Source: Primulina eburnea (lineage: Eukaryota > Streptophyta > Magnoliopsida > Lamiales > Gesneriaceae). From it: a stretch of DNA of 64,000 nucleotides. The DNA lies in contig NC_133104.1 of assembly GCF_022965805.1 (NCBI RefSeq), forward strand, positions 22,839,308-22,903,307, written 5' to 3'. Both the position numbers and the translations under genes were made by a program. The notes under the pieces were generated by a model, which worked only from the letters and a program-made list of their open reading frames with translations, was not told the DNA's origin and did not search any database. Below, piece by piece: positions 10,826 through 23,130 of this stretch. Each line of letters opens with the position of its first letter. The first letter of the stretch is position 1.

Positions 10826-12252
10826 GATACTTCTCTTTCATCTCATCCTCTGGTTCCCACGTACGTGGATTCTTCAATCAAATGATTCCTCCAAAGGACT
10901 TTTACAATGGCGATCTCTTTGTTTCTCAACACTTTAACTTTGCGATCCAGGATCTGAACTGGAATCTCTTGGTACATCAAATTCGGCGTCAAATCCAATG
11001 GCTCGTTACCGAGAATATGGGAAGATTCGCAATATACTTCCTGAGCATGGAGACATGAAAGACATTATGAACTCTATCAAGATCTGGCGGTAGGGCTAAC
11101 CTGTAAGCTCGATCACCAACTCTATCAAAGATCTCAAATGGGCCAATAAATCTCGGACTCAACTTCCCCTTATTGCCAAACCGCATCACACCCTTAAGAG
11201 GTGCTGTCTTCAAGAACACGTGGTCGCCAACCTCAAACTGCAACGACCTACGACGCACATCAGCATAACTCTTATGTCTTGACTGCGCTGATCTCATTCT
11301 CTCTTGAATAACAGCAACAACATCACCTGTCTGTTGGCCAATACAAGGGAGATCTACACTTTCTGCCATAAAGTGCTTCATACGGTGCCATGCCAATCGT
11401 CGCTTGGTAGATATTGTTGTACGTGAACTCAACAAGAGGCAATTTGGAATCCCAGCCACCAGGATAATAAATAGTACAAGCTCTAAGCATATCCTCTAAA
11501 ATCTAAATAACTCTCTCTGATTGACCGTCGGTCTGGGGGTGTTATGCTGTACTGAATGCTAACCGTGTACCCATAGATTTGTGTAAACTCTTCCAAAACT
11601 CTGAAGTAAATCTAGGGTCACGATCAGATACGATCGACACAGGAACACCATGAAGTCTAACAATCTCTGTTATGTACTCTTCGGCGAACTGGTTCATGGA
11701 ATACGTTGTCTTGACTGGGAGAAAATGCGCTGACTTGGTCAACCGATCAACAATAACCCAAATAGAGTTAAAACATTTCTGCGTTCTGGGAGGACCAGTC
11801 ACGAAGTCCATCGCAATATGCTCCCATTTCCATTGAGGAATCGGCAATGATAGCAATGTCCCAGCAGGTCTCTGGTACTCGATCTTCACCTGCTGAAAAG
11901 TTAGGCACTGAGAAATAAACATGGTAATATCTTTCTTCATACCTGGCCACCAATAGAGTCTGCGAAGATCCTGATACATCTTGGTGCTACCTGGATGTAT
12001 CGAGTATGACGCGGTATGTGCCTCTGTCAAAACGTCTTGCCGAATATCATCACCAACAAGAATGCAAATACGGCCTCTGAATGTCATCAAACCATCTCCA
12101 TTTGTCCCAAACTCTGAATTACCTCTCTCATCTGCTCTGGCTCTCATCTCTATCAATTGTACATCATTGGCCTGCTCTCTACGGATCCTGTCTGTCAAAG
12201 TAGCCCGAATGATCAACGCTGAAAAGCGAGCAATGGTTCCAGGAACCACCAA
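10826..12252 (-). pseudogene. pol: Element C pol: integrase with chromodomain
   Basis: The N-terminal part (12252-11542) is open and contains the zinc-binding segment (SIHPGSTKMY, then CLTFQQVK, where the second zinc cysteine is Phe) and the catalytic core with MDFVTGPPRTQ and SDRDPRF. A stop at 11542 replaces the tyrosine of the YHPQ-QSE motif. The C-terminal part (about 11340-10830) encodes FEVGDHVFLKTAPLKG, RFIGPFEIFDRVGDRAYRLA and a chromodomain, broken by frameshifts. Length and order match A and J. The loss of a zinc ligand and the stop before the catalytic glutamate mean it is inactive. Confidence 0.88.
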
Positions 12253-12318
12253 AGCTATCTCCTATCATTGCAAGTCTAACAACAACGGCTTCTGAATCAT
12301 AGAACTCAAAGAAGAACT

Positions 12319-12722
12319 CTACTTACGGCTCAATGCATCTGCTACAACATTCGCTTTCCCTGGGTGATAACTAATCGTCACATCATAGTCTTTGACGAGC
12401 TCTAACCACCGTCTCTGTTGCATATTGAGTTCTTCCTGAGAAAACAAGTACTTTAAACTCTTGTGGTCCGTGAAAATTTCACACTTTTCGTCATATAAAT
12501 AGTGCCTCCAGATTTTCAGGGCGAAAACCACAGCTGCCAGCTCTAGATCATGCGTAGGATACTTCTTCTCGCAGTCCTTCAACTGGCGAGAAGCATAAGC
12601 TATAACCTTTCCTCATTGCATCAGCACTGCACCGAGGCCCTTCTTCGACGCATCGGTAAAAACAACAAAGTCCTCTGAACCACTGGGCAATGAAAGTACA
12701 GGAGGTGTCGTCAACCTAACTT
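12319..12722 (-). pseudogene. pol: Element C pol: RNase H
   Basis: The open part encodes [38 protein letters not shown] and the C-terminal [20 protein letters not shown]. The preceding segment (12722-12583) encodes the first catalytic block ([19 protein letters not shown]) with an in-frame stop near 12615, where the usual glutamine codon is TGA on this strand. It is a near twin of the A RNase H. Confidence 0.87.
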
Positions 12723-14110
12723 TCAACTCTTGGAATCCACTCTGGCATCATTGGACCACTCAAACTTCACAGTCTTTCTCGTCAAATTGGTTAACGGCAG
12801 GGCAATCTTGGAAAAGTCTGCAATAAAATGACGATAATAACCCGCCAAACCAAGAAAACTGCGTACCTTTGATACAGTGGTAGGAATAGGCCACTTCTGT
12901 ATCACCTCGTTTTTCACTGGATCAAGCTATACCATCCTTCGAGACAACATGGCCTAAGAAAGAAATCTACTCCAACCAGAACTCACATTTCTTCAACTTA
13001 GCATACAATCTCTTCTCTCTCAGAAAGTGAAGTACAACTCTGAGGTGCTCTGCATGAAGCTCTCTGGTCTTGAAATAAATCAATATGTCATCGATGAAAA
13101 CAATGACAAAGCTATCCAAATACGGATTGAACACTCGGTTCATAAAATCCATGAAGACTGAAGGAGCATTAGACAGACCAAACGACATAACCAGAAATTC
13201 ATAATGACCATACCTGTTCCGAAATGCCGTCTTAGGGATATCAAACTCGCTAACCTTCGACTAATAATAGCCAGGTCGGAGATCAATAATCGAAAACACT
13301 GTAGCCCCCTGCAGTTGGTCAAAAAGATCGTCTATCCTTGGCAACAGATATTTATTCTTGATAGTCACTTTGTTGATCTCTCTATAATCAATGCAAAGCC
13401 GCAAAGACCCATCTTTCTTTCTCACAAAAAGAACCGGAGCTCCCCAAGGCGAAGAACTCGGCCGAATGAAACCTTTATCCAATAGATCCTGCAACTGCGT
13501 CTTCAACTCTTTCATCTCTGAAGGGGCCATTCTATACGGAGCCTTAGAAATAGGAACCTTTCCCGGAACTAGATCAATCACAAACTCTACATATCTGTCC
13601 GACGGTATACCCGGAACATCATCCTCAAATACATCATGGAACTCTCTCACCACATCAATATCATCAATATTCAACTTACCCATTCTATCCATATCAACAA
13701 TCGAAGCCAAAAACCCATCACAACCTCTAAACAACAACTTCTTAGCCTCAAGACATGAAATAAAAGGAAGGACCAGCGAAGTACCTGCACTGGCGAGCAC
13801 ACCTTCCCTATTGCCATCATCTACAAATTTCACCGTCTTAGCAACGCAAGCAATCACTGCAGGATAGGTTGATAGCCAATCCATGCCAAGTATAATATCA
13901 AACGCAACCATCGGATAACAATCAAATCGGAATAAACCACTCGCTCATCAATTTGAACAGAGCACGCATACACAATAGTTGTCGGGCACAACACATCTCT
14001 CGAAGGCAAAAAAACATTAAACTGGAGGGGAAGAACAGAAGGAACTAAACCCAAAGATCTCAAAAAAAGTTCAGACATAAAAGAATGAGTAGCACCTGTA
14101 TCGATAAATG
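12723..14110 (-). pseudogene. pol: Element C pol: aspartic protease and reverse transcriptase
   Basis: Reading right to left, the protease active site DTGATHSF lies at about 14105-14083 and the protease body continues to 13840 ([13 protein letters not shown]). The RT then follows: [20 protein letters not shown] (about 13460), [13 protein letters not shown], the palm motif VFIDDILIY with the catalytic Asp pair (about 13100), and the connection segment AGYYRHFIADFSK (12830). Frameshifts fall near 13920, 13250, 12960 and 12915. Reverse transcriptase copies genomic RNA and protease matures Gag-Pol. This copy is broken. Confidence 0.88.
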
Positions 14111-15127
14111 GTTTATACCTTCCTTCGTCATGGTGAAGATGCGACCCTGCACCTTCTCTTTACTCGAGCCTCTCGGACAGTCCTTGGCAATATGGCCTGC
14201 AGTGCCACATAGGTAACAAGTATGAGTACCAAATCTGTACTCTCCCCTATGATGCCTGTTGCACTTGGGACACAATGGCTTCTCTGGATCAAATGGAACT
14301 GTCGGTTCTTTAGAACTCGGTTCCATCTTGCCTTTCCCCTTAAAATTGCCCTTTCCTCTTTGGCTCGGACCCTGAACCCTTTGAGCAATAGCCTGCTACC
14401 TCTCCTGTCTCTCTCTTGCAATATCTTTCTCATCTTGCTCGACAAACAAGGCTTTAGCCACACTCTCTTTATATGTCACCGCCTTAGACATATTGATGTC
14501 CCTCCTGATATCTGCTCGAAGACCTCTAATGAAATGAGCACCCTTGTCTTTGTCATTGGAGGCAATATACGGGGCAAACAGACAGCCCTCCTCGAACTTC
14601 AGAATGTACTCATCGACATTCATACCTCCTTGACGAATCTCTAAAAATTCAGTCACCTTCCGAGCTCTAAGTGCATCTAGGAAGTACTTGTCATAGAAAA
14701 GATCAGTAAAATCTTGCCACTTCAATGCCGGTACATCAACACCTACCTTGGTAGCATTCTACCAAATGCGTACAGCTTTGACTAACATGAACACTGCACA
14801 ACCAATTCTGTCCTTGTCTTCATAGTTGAGATGATCAAAAATTGCCCAAGTGCTTTGATCCACTCTATAGCCACAAATGGATCAGTGCTTCCTGCAAATC
14901 AGGCGGATCCATTATGTTGAAGGCAGTAAATATCCCATCAGTCCCAATTGCTTGAGCCACTTGTCCTCTCCCTTGACATCTACCTTGGCATGTACCTTGC
15001 AAATGGAGCAACTGTTGGATCTGCTCGCTGCGTACCTTGGCTTGCTCTTTCAGTAACTTGCCGAACTCGTCGACAACTCTCGATGAGGAACTATCCTCAC
15101 CTCTGACGATTTCCTCTTAGGAGGCAT
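14111..15127 (-). pseudogene. gag: Element C gag
   Basis: Gag forms the particle that packages element RNA. The start ATG at 15127-15125 gives MPPKRKSSEVRI. The capsid-like part (14725-14396) contains KWQDFTDLFYDKYFLDALR and YILKFEEGCLFAPYIA. The zinc knuckle CYLCGTAGHIAKDC lies at about 14220-14175 in a segment that also has a second cysteine-rich block (CPKCNRHHRGEYRFGTHTC). Frame is lost at least at 14730 and near 14395. Low-scoring sequence between 14730 and 15100 is the N-terminal capsid part with stops. Confidence 0.85.
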
Positions 15128-15246
15128 TACTCCTACAATGTGCTCACATAATACATATCAACCAATAACAAAGAATAGATGTAGAAGAAGACATACCCGG
15201 ACTGTTGAAAGTAGACGAAGTCATATGCATTGGTCCGAAGAACACC

Positions 15247-15258
15247 GCTATGTTACCA
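15247..15258 (-). other. Primer-binding site of C (mutated)
   Basis: The minus strand reads TGGTAACATAGC immediately inside the 5' LTR. It differs at two positions from TGGTATCAGAGC, complementary to initiator tRNA-Met, which D, L and F keep. It marks the 5' end of the internal region. Confidence 0.75.
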
Positions 15259-15263
15259 TTAAA

Positions 15264-16939
15264 TGTAACACCTCTGACCAATTTTATAAAATAACACATC
15301 AAAAATTTAAAATTTTACTTGAAGGGAGGAAGGATTTAAAATTTCTTGACGTAAAACATTTACAATCAAAAGTATCTACATGATCAATAAAATGTTGCAA
15401 CAAAATACAAAATATCATTTTTGTGATCATGTCCAAAATGCTAGCAAAATAGTCTTCTTCCTTCCTTCTCTTATGCATATGACTCCGGCCCCAATCAACC
15501 TCCGGGCTCGTCGCTCTAATGTGCATCACATGAAATAACTGAAATGAGTATAAAACTCAGCAAGTGGAACTCTTACATAGCAATGGATACATATCATACT
15601 CTGTAAAACATGGCTTTGAAAACATTAAATACGATCAACTCTGAAACATAAATATCATAGCATGAATAGCAATAACGATGGTAGTTCTCTTCTAAATTGT
15701 ATCTCTGTCTCTGTATCTATATCCAATCGATATGAATCGATACTCTGTTAGGATATAAGCCTAACTAATTGCATGCAATCTCTGACTACGTATCTATCAA
15801 TCAAATAAATCAATTTGAAATCTCTCTTTGGCATTAAATCAAACACTTTGAAGACTCTTTTCTCTTGTATTCCTTTGTACATAACTGAGACATAAAATGC
15901 CTATAATATACAACAAAGTGTATTAATACATAGCATGAAGCAATTGAAAGGGAATAACATGTTAAAACCATTGAAACACAATACATATATTATCATGTGA
16001 GCACAAGGAAATGAATTCCACTTACTACACTTGGATCACTTGATTATATTCTCTTGGTATACTTCCTACAACAATAAACCATATATTGCACCATCAATAA
16101 CCCAATAATCAAACAACCATAATAATAAATCCATAAAACCAACACCATCAACAAACCCATGATTTCCCAACATCATAATCCAAGAATAATCAAAACCATA
16201 AGCTTACCTTAGCTCCTAGAACCCAAAAGAACCTTGCTCTCTTTCAAATACCCAAATAAGGAGCTTGAATCAAAGGAACAAAAAGAAGAAATAGGAATCC
16301 TAGCTTTCCCCTTGAGCTAAAAACCGAGAAGTGAGGAGAGAAATGAGAGAATAAGAGCCAACTCTTGCCTTATATCACTTAAAATACCAAAACACGTTTT
16401 TATTGTTCAGGCACCATGGGTACGCTAGCTCTTGCACCGCGGGTGCGCTATATGTACTGAACCATATCCAAAAATCCGAAGGCGACGACCGCGGGTGCGA
16501 GGCGTTCTTACCGCGGGTGCGCTGCGTTTATTGTACAACAACCGAAAATCTGTAAACTTCGACCGCAGGTGCGCTACAAAACTGACCGCGGGTGCGGTCT
16601 GGTCTCTGCCCAAACACCACGGGTGCGGTGGCTAACTGACCGCGGGTGCGGTCACCTCTGAAGCTAAAAACAAACTTTTGCAACAAAAATCGAATCGCAA
16701 CATCACTTCTCTTCACAGTCTGACAACACTCCCAACAAGAAATTTGAACTTCTATAACTTATCTAACCTTTAAGATTGGCCTCATACCAATTGGCTCAAC
16801 TTACAATTTACCATGAATTAAATCGCAACAACGGTACAAAACAACTACACATCATCTAATAACAAATAGTCTTCTAACCAAATAGTCAATAATCATACGA
16901 AATCTTAAACTGTACCGTTCATCAGGCTTGGCTATTACA
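15264..16939 (-). repeat. Element C 5' LTR (1,676 bp)
   Basis: It begins TGTAATAGCCAAGCC (minus strand, 16939) and ends GGTCAGAGGTGTTACA at 15264. It has the same layout as the 3' LTR, with a TATA-like GATATAAGG at 16369-16376. It differs mainly in palindrome copy number and in lacking the 25-bp tandem expansion. Confidence 0.92.
16413..16652 (-). promoter_or_regulatory. GC-palindrome array in C 5' LTR (8 units)
   Basis: Units start at 16413 (decayed ACCATGGGTACGCT), 16436, 16488, 16510, 16562, 16585, 16616 and 16639. Steps are 23, 52, 22, 52, 23, 31 and 23. The extra units relative to the 3' LTR are those at 16413 and 16510. Confidence 0.75.
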
Positions 16940-18259
16940 AAACAGGACTCACAGTCTTCTGACCAAACAAATGGTGCATTCTTTTGAGTCAACTGCGTAA
17001 TCGGTTTGGTAGTACTCGAGAAATCTTTAATAAGTCGACGGTAATAAACCCATAAAACTGCGTATCTCTGGCACAAAAGTCGGTCTCGGCCAACTGATCA
17101 CAGCCTCAACCTTGATAGGATCAACAGAAATACCATCTCCAGATATAATATGACCCAAAACTACAACCTGTCTCAGCCAAAATTCACATTTGGGTAATTT
17201 TGCATACAGTTTCTCAGCCCTTAGAATTCTCAACACAATTCTCAAATGTTCGGCATGATCAATCATATTTTTCGAATAAATAAATATATCATCAATAAAG
17301 ATAATCACGAAATCATCAAGATATCTTTGGAATATACGGTTCATCAAGCCCATAAATACAGCTGGAGCATTCGTCAAACCAAACGGCATGACAATAAACT
17401 CATAATGTCCATACCCGGTTCTGAATGCGGTCTTCGGGATATCAGAATCCTTGACTCTCAGCTGATGATATCCAGATCTCAGATCGGTCTTGGATTATAC
17501 AGAAGAACTCTGCAATTGATCAAATAAATCATCAATACGAGGCAAGGGATATTTGTTCTTTACCGTTGCCTTGTTCAGTTGCCGGTAATCGATACAGAGT
17601 CTCATCGAACCTTCTTTCTTTGCCACAAACAGTATCGGAGCATCCCAAGGCGAAACACTCGGTCTGATGTAACCCTTGGCCAGTAAATCTTCCAACTGAT
17701 CTTTCAATTCTTTCAACTCAATTGGTGCCATTCTGTACGGAGCACTAGAAATCGGAACTATACCTGGCATCAACTCAATGCTGAAGTCTATTTCTCGAAT
17801 CGGAGGTGAACCAGGAATCTCATCTGGAAAGACATCAGCAAACTCACACACCACTGGAAAATCAGCCAATGATGGACTCGATTTCAGTAAATCAACTGAA
17901 TATACAAGGAATCCCTCCGCTCTTTTCTGCAATAATTGAGTCATATTCATAGCAGATATCAAAGGAATTCTGGCTCGAGAACCCTTACCGTAGAATTTCC
18001 ACTCATCAGCCATCTCAGGTCTGAATCTCACAATCTTTTTGAAACAATCAACGGCAGCCCTGTACTTGGTCAGCATATCGATACCGATAATACAATCAAA
18101 GTCAGACAACCCAAGTACGATACAATCTAACTCAATCTCATGCCCGTCATACTGTAGCATACCACGGTTAACATACTTCACTGATATCAAACATGTCCCC
18201 AAAGGAGAAGTGACAGACACTACAGCAGATAATGACTCAACAAGCAATGCATGAATCAA
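16940..18259 (-). pseudogene. pol: Element D pol: protease and reverse transcriptase
   Basis: The segment 18259-17495 is open. It runs from the end of the protease ([19 protein letters not shown]) through the RT fingers ([40 protein letters not shown]). A frameshift near 17495 leads to 17389-17027, with [20 protein letters not shown] and the catalytic palm motif [14 protein letters not shown]. The final thumb and connection piece (to 16940) contains GLLPSTY-like frame loss. The sequence continues in RNase H at 9075 across element C. Domain order and length match J. Confidence 0.88.
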
Positions 18260-18261
18260 CG

Positions 18262-19443
18262 CTAATGGTTCAGAAATAAAGTATGTGAAGCACCGGTATC
18301 AATAAATACATACGCAGGGTAACCACATAAAGAACAATTACCTACAACAACGTCATCTGGTGCTTCCTGAGCCTGCTCCTCTGTCAAATCAAATTCTCTG
18401 GCCTGCTGTCTAGGAGGCTGGCTAACTATCTGGCTTACTCCTGGCCTCTGCTGTGACTGGGATGTTGCTGGCTGAAATGAATGAACAACAGCTGATCGTC
18501 TATCAGTCCGTGCTACTGATCTTGATGACTCGGCTCCCTGGGATCTTTGGGAACCCCGCTGTGGATATACTCTGGCAAAATGTCCCTCCTGTCTGCAAAT
18601 GTGGCAATTACCAAGCACTCCTTGGCATTGGTATGTGGGATGTCTCCCTCCGCAAGTTCTGCAGTAAGGTCCAGTATAACACTGTTTGGAACCACTGGAG
18701 CTAGAAGAACTGCTGCCAGACTTATTAAACTACTTCCCTCTGGCCTTCAGAAAATCTTTCTTTCCACCACTGCTACTGTAGCTCTCGAATCGGGGAGGTG
18801 GTTGCTGTGGTCTCGGTGCTGGAGGCACAAACGAAGCTCCTTTCTGTCTCATCAGACCGGCTTCGGCTACTTTGGCTCGATTCAGAGCATCAGAAAAATC
18901 ATTTGGTCGCCCAGTGTTTACCAATGTAAAGATCTCGGGGTCCAGTCCATTGATAAACTGATCGGAAACAGCCTCATCATTCTCAGCAACATGTGGAGCA
19001 AACCTAAACAAGGTAGAGAACTTGGCCACATACTCTTTAATGTTCAACTGGCCATGTCTCAAATTGGCAAACTCTGCACCCTTGTCCTTTCTGTACGACA
19101 CTGAGAAGAATCGTTGATAAAATTCAGTTTTAAATACATTCCAGGTAATTGCCGTACCTCGATGCTACAATGCTTTCTTCGTCGTAATCCACCAGTTCTT
19201 TGCAACGTCATGCAACTGGTGTCCAATCAATCTGACTCTCCGCTCATCTGGGTAATCCAAAGAATCAAACAACATATCAATGTCATCTAACCAACACTCA
19301 CAATCAACTTAACTCTCTGTTCCTTTCAGTGTTGGCGGTTTGAATGACTGAAACCTCTTCAGTAGCGTTTCCATCGGTGTTGCTGTCACATCCATAGGAG
19401 GATTCGATGTGCTACCCTGTTCTTGTACTCTTCGAGGAGGCAT
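18262..19443 (-). pseudogene. gag: Element D gag with zinc knuckle
   Basis: The start codon at 19443-19441 gives MPPRRVQEQGS, like the E gag. The capsid region reads MDVTATPMETLLKRFQSF, then after stops YRKDKGAEFANLRHGQLNIKEYVAKFSTLFRFAPHV (19101-18990) and DQFINGLDPEIFTLV. The nucleocapsid CHICRQEGHFARVYP (18618-18565) has Tyr where the last zinc cysteine should be. The protease motif FIDTGASHT closes the segment near 18285. Stops near 19310 and 19168, and the lost cysteine, indicate decay. Confidence 0.86.
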
Positions 19444-19690
19444 ATCTGATTATCAAAAGGGTTAGCACTTGCAATACAACAACCTGTTTCAGTCCTCCTC
19501 TGATCATCTTACTGCTGATCAAGAATCGGTTCTGATTCATTCTCAAATAATACACGTTACCATATCAAATCAGATAAACACGTAAACATGTATTATATAA
19601 AGCAATAACCCATGCTAGCAATCAAAAGCAAGGAAGGAAAACCCATTCTACCCCGCTCACTAGCTTCTATCTCAGTCTAAGGTACCTACT

Positions 19691-19702
19691 GCTCTGATAC
19701 CA
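19691..19702 (-). other. Primer-binding site of D (tRNA-iMet)
   Basis: The minus strand reads TGGTATCAGAGC, a perfect match to the complement of the initiator tRNA-Met 3' end. It lies five bases (GCAGG) inside the 5' LTR end. This pins the LTR boundary at 19708. Confidence 0.9.
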
Positions 19703-21077
19703 CCTGCTGTGCGGACCCGCACCTAATTCTTCTTCTTAATCATTATTAAGAGTCAATATAACAATTAAGAAATGTGGGACATAAAATTTTTTTAAAATAC
19801 AAATGTGGAAACGTAATGTATTCGATCTGATATACATATCAAAATAAAGGTACAAGTCTTTTACAACATTTATTTATCTCAACTAAAGTTCAGTCACTAT
19901 ATCAAGTACTGAAAACTAATCTCCTCTAAGTCCGGATCTCCCCGCTAATCTTGAATCTCTCATCCTATTCCTGATCCCGATCCTGCCCCACCTGTTGTCA
20001 TGCACACATACAAGCAAGACAACAGCCGGATAACTCCGGTGAGAACATAATCCCACTATAAAAAATGTAAACATGCAATCATATAAAAGCATATATAAAG
20101 CATGAAATACATATCAATAACATGTATCAAATTTGAAAACATGAAATGATATAACACTGTAAATCACTCGTGACTCGTCATCTCAGACTCGACTCATCTC
20201 TAATCTAAGGATCTCGGTTCCTGGACATTGTTAAATATATCGAATCTCTGCGATAGGAATTAATCAACTCCTAAGCGACATCGATATAAACCAAACATCC
20301 AGTGTCTTGGCGAATCAGCCAAAGACTTGGCGCATCAGCCAATAATTAGGCGAATCAGCCTATGACTCAATACATACTCTGTCTATGAATCAATATACAA
20401 CACATATCAATTTCATATTTGCAGATATCAATGCAATAAAATAAAGTATGTGATTTTGGGAAACTCGAGTCAAATCGAACTCGAGTTTTGCAATCACGCA
20501 TCAACATTGATTTATATTTTTCTTTCTGTTAATCTGACTCTGTCGAAGTCTCGGATTCAATGCCTGTCAATACTCAATCTGGCAATGACAATATCGAGGA
20601 TATCGTATCAATATACAACTCAGATCAATACTGAATATAATCAGAACTGAATCAAATTCTGTTTAAACAGCATAGCTGCACAATCTCAATATTCCCAGTG
20701 ATACAATTCAATAGATATCAATTTCCTCAACTCATTATCAATAATAATTCAAATCTGATATCAAATCTCAATCAATTCAACATAAAATCAAAACAATTCT
20801 ATACGATATCCGTTCTTCAATCCGGTTTTGATTATACGATGTCTAACATATCAGAAACACCATATATGAATCATATCCAATTCTGGCAGTATCATAATTC
20901 CAAATGATAACAAAACGTAACAAAACTTACGTCCAGTTGAAGCTTTCTTCACTAGGAACACGGTACTAATATCGGATTGACAATCAGACGGACGGATCGA
21001 AATATAAAGGCGTAAGGATTTTTATCAATCTTTCTCGTTCCTTTCCTTTGTTCGTCTGAAGGAAATGAAGGTTATAA

Positions 21078-21079
<2 letters not shown>

Positions 21080-21133
<54 letters not shown>
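21080..21133. repeat. (TA)n microsatellite at the TATA position of D LTR
   Basis: About 27 TA units occupy the position where the B, J and K LTRs carry a short TATATATA box. A matching longer tract is found in L. It may still act as a TATA box or have arisen by slippage from one. Confidence 0.9.
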
Positions 21134-21181
21134 CGACCTTGCATGTTAAAGAAACGTGTCTCATTTTCTTGAATTCCAGTC

Positions 21182-21410
21182 GGCGCTCGGGCGGTTAAAA
21201 TCTACTGCTCGGGCGCGGAATGTTCTGTCCAACGCTTTTCTTATTGCACATTGGCGCTCGGGCGGTCACAAACTACTGCTCGGGCGCCGCATCTTCTGCC
21301 CGAAACATATATTTGATGAACACTTGCGCTCGGGCGGTCAGAAACTACCGCTCGGGCGCCAAAAGTTTTGTCCAAAATCCATTCTTGTGTTGCATTGGCG
21401 CTCAGGCGCC
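21182..21410 (-). promoter_or_regulatory. GC-palindrome array in D LTR (GGCGCTCGGGCGGT type)
   Basis: GGCGCTCGGGCGGT at 21182, 21253 and 21325 (TGCGCT variant) is each followed 22-24 bp later by the inverted-like partner ACYGCTCGGGCGCC (21206, 21277, 21347). A last unit, GGCGCTCAGGCGCC, is at 21397. The pair period is 71-72 bp. The layout matches the ACCGCGGGTGCGGT arrays although the sequence is different. Confidence 0.75.
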
Positions 21411-21540
21411 AACAGTTCTGTACAAAATATACATGAATCACGTGATTCACTCAATCTGGTCTCGGAATGGTCCATCTATAATCATATCAATTCAAAATCA
21501 ATAATCTCAGATTAATAGAATCAAAATCTCGGGCATTACT

Positions 21541-22440
21541 GATGTCCTCCCAATAAAGAAGGGATCTGCTTTTCTTATCGTACAACGCCTCAACCAGTGC
21601 CATATCACCACTCGTCTGTTAGCTATTTCTGTATGACAACTCACATCGTGGAAATGAATCCTGCCAATTAGTTCTAAAATCAAGCAGTACAGCTCTAAGC
21701 ATATCTTCCGGATAATCCGCACTGACTATCCATCAGTCTGTGGATGATATGTGGTACTCAGATATAACTTCGCAACTAGAGCTTACTGTAACTCCATCCA
21801 AAGTGTGAAGTAAACTGAAAATCACGGTCTGAACCAATTGAATTCGGCACTCTGTGAAATCTGACCACCTCTCTGACATAAATCTCTGTCATCTGGTCAT
21901 GTATGTACGTCTTCTTGTACGAAATAACACATGCGAATTCGGTCAATCTATCAATCACTACCCAAATTGCATCACAATCTTTGGAGGATCTCAGTATCTT
22001 CGTCACAACGTCCGTGGAAATGTGATCCCATTTCTATTCAGGAATATACAAATTCTTTAATAATCCTCCTGGTTTCTGTCTTTCTGTTATTACCTGCTGG
22101 CAATTCAGACATTTCGATACAAACTCTGCAATATATGATTTTATCTGGTTTTCTCAAAAACTGTATTTTCAGGTCATTGTATATTTTCTGCCATCAAGCT
22201 AAACACTGACTCGACTGCTATGTGCTTCTGACAACATCTATCGTTTCAAATCTGAAATATTCGGCACACAAAATAGTTATTACCATATAACACACCGTCA
22301 CATACCTGATACTCTGATCGATACCGTGCTCTGATCATCGAAACCGAGTTCTGAACATTCTGATCAACTTTCTGAACTTCTTTAATTTCAAAATCAGTTC
22401 TGATTCGGGCTGTACAATATAAATTCTCCACTGTCTACTA
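21541..22440 (-). pseudogene. pol: Element L pol: integrase remnant
   Basis: The best piece (22006-21776) encodes [57 protein letters not shown], the middle of the integrase core with its second catalytic aspartate. Upstream on this strand (22440-22070), translated pieces match the RNase H-integrase linker and the zinc-binding region, but with stops and lost cysteines. It is homologous to J 57,700-59,100. No functional enzyme is possible. Confidence 0.8.
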
Positions 22441-23130
22441 TCTGTTTCAAGCACGGATTCAGAAAAACGGCAATACTCAATCAGATTCGAAACATCACTT
22501 ATCGATACTGATCTGCTAAACTCATAACATTGTAATTTCTGACAATGCTATCGATCTCAGTCAACTGATCATGACTTCAACTGTGTGAAGATCAACCGAT
22601 ACACTATCTTCAAATCTAACATGTTCTGAATACAATCTGTCTCGGCCAAGATTCATATCTCAACAGTTTCTGTTTACAACTTTTCAATTCTCGGAATATT
22701 CAATAAAATTTTCAAATGTTCGAGCTGATCATTCATATGCTTCAAATATCTCAGGATATCATAGATGAAGTAATCACAGATAAAACGAACATATAATAAT
22801 TAGAATACTTTTGAACACAAGTTCATCAACCCACAAACATAGCTGGAGCATCCCAAATATAAACACTCAATCAAGGGTAACTCTCGGCTAGAAATCTTCT
22901 AACTAGTCTTTCAAGTCTTTCAATTCAATTATTACTATCTATCAAGCATTTCAGAAATAATAATTGTACCTGATACGCAATCAATGCTGAAATCTATCTT
23001 TCTGACTGGAAGCAGTTCTGAAATCCCATGTGAGAAAACATCAGTACTTTCATATATCTCTAGCAAATCCGCCAGTAATAAACTTGATTTCAGTATGTTA
23101 AGGAATCCCTCCGTTCATTTTCGTATTAAT
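22441..23130 (-). pseudogene. pol: Element L pol: collapsed reverse transcriptase/protease region
   Basis: There is no open frame. By eye, 22560-22640 matches the RT segment for [16 protein letters not shown], 22810-22860 matches [12 protein letters not shown], and 22870-23100 matches the RT N-terminus and protease-RT linker. Most of RNase H, part of RT and the protease are missing, so this about 0.7-kb stretch replaces about 2.5 kb in J. Element B shows a similar collapse. Confidence 0.6.

Larger units (their letters stand above)
9076..16939 (-). mobile_element. Element C: complete but decayed Ty3/gypsy element
   Basis: This is a full 7.86-kb element with a 5' LTR (16939-15264), a mutated primer site, gag, protease, RT, RNase H, integrase with chromodomain, polypurine tract (about 10766-10778) and a 3' LTR (10765-9076). 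Flanks are AAACT (9071-9075) and AAACA (16940-16944), consistent with a 5-bp target duplication carrying one mismatch. It sits inside the RNase H/RT boundary of D and belongs to the same family as A. Many stops and frameshifts show it cannot move on its own. Confidence 0.92.
7404..21540 (-). mobile_element. Element D: Ty3/gypsy chromovirus, minus strand, interrupted by C
   Basis: D reads right to left: 5' LTR (21540-19708), primer site (19702-19691), gag (from 19443), protease/RT (18259-16940), then after element C the RNase H (9075-8602) and integrase (8601-7404). The integrase is cut by element A. The remainder of the integrase and the 3' LTR lie outside the window to the left. On its right side D lies inside the integrase of L (21541 on). 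The last LTR base reads T instead of the expected A. Confidence 0.9.
19708..21540 (-). repeat. Element D 5' LTR (about 1.83 kb)
   Basis: The LTR ends GGGTCCGCACA at 19708 and begins near 21540 with GTAATGCCCGAG. It contains the stem-loop pair CTGTTGTC (19992-19999) and GACAACAG (20018-20025), three degenerate 20-bp units near 20308-20355, a (TA)n tract at the TATA position and a GC-palindrome array. It is homologous to the B, L and K LTRs. Its right flank enters the L integrase. Confidence 0.87.
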
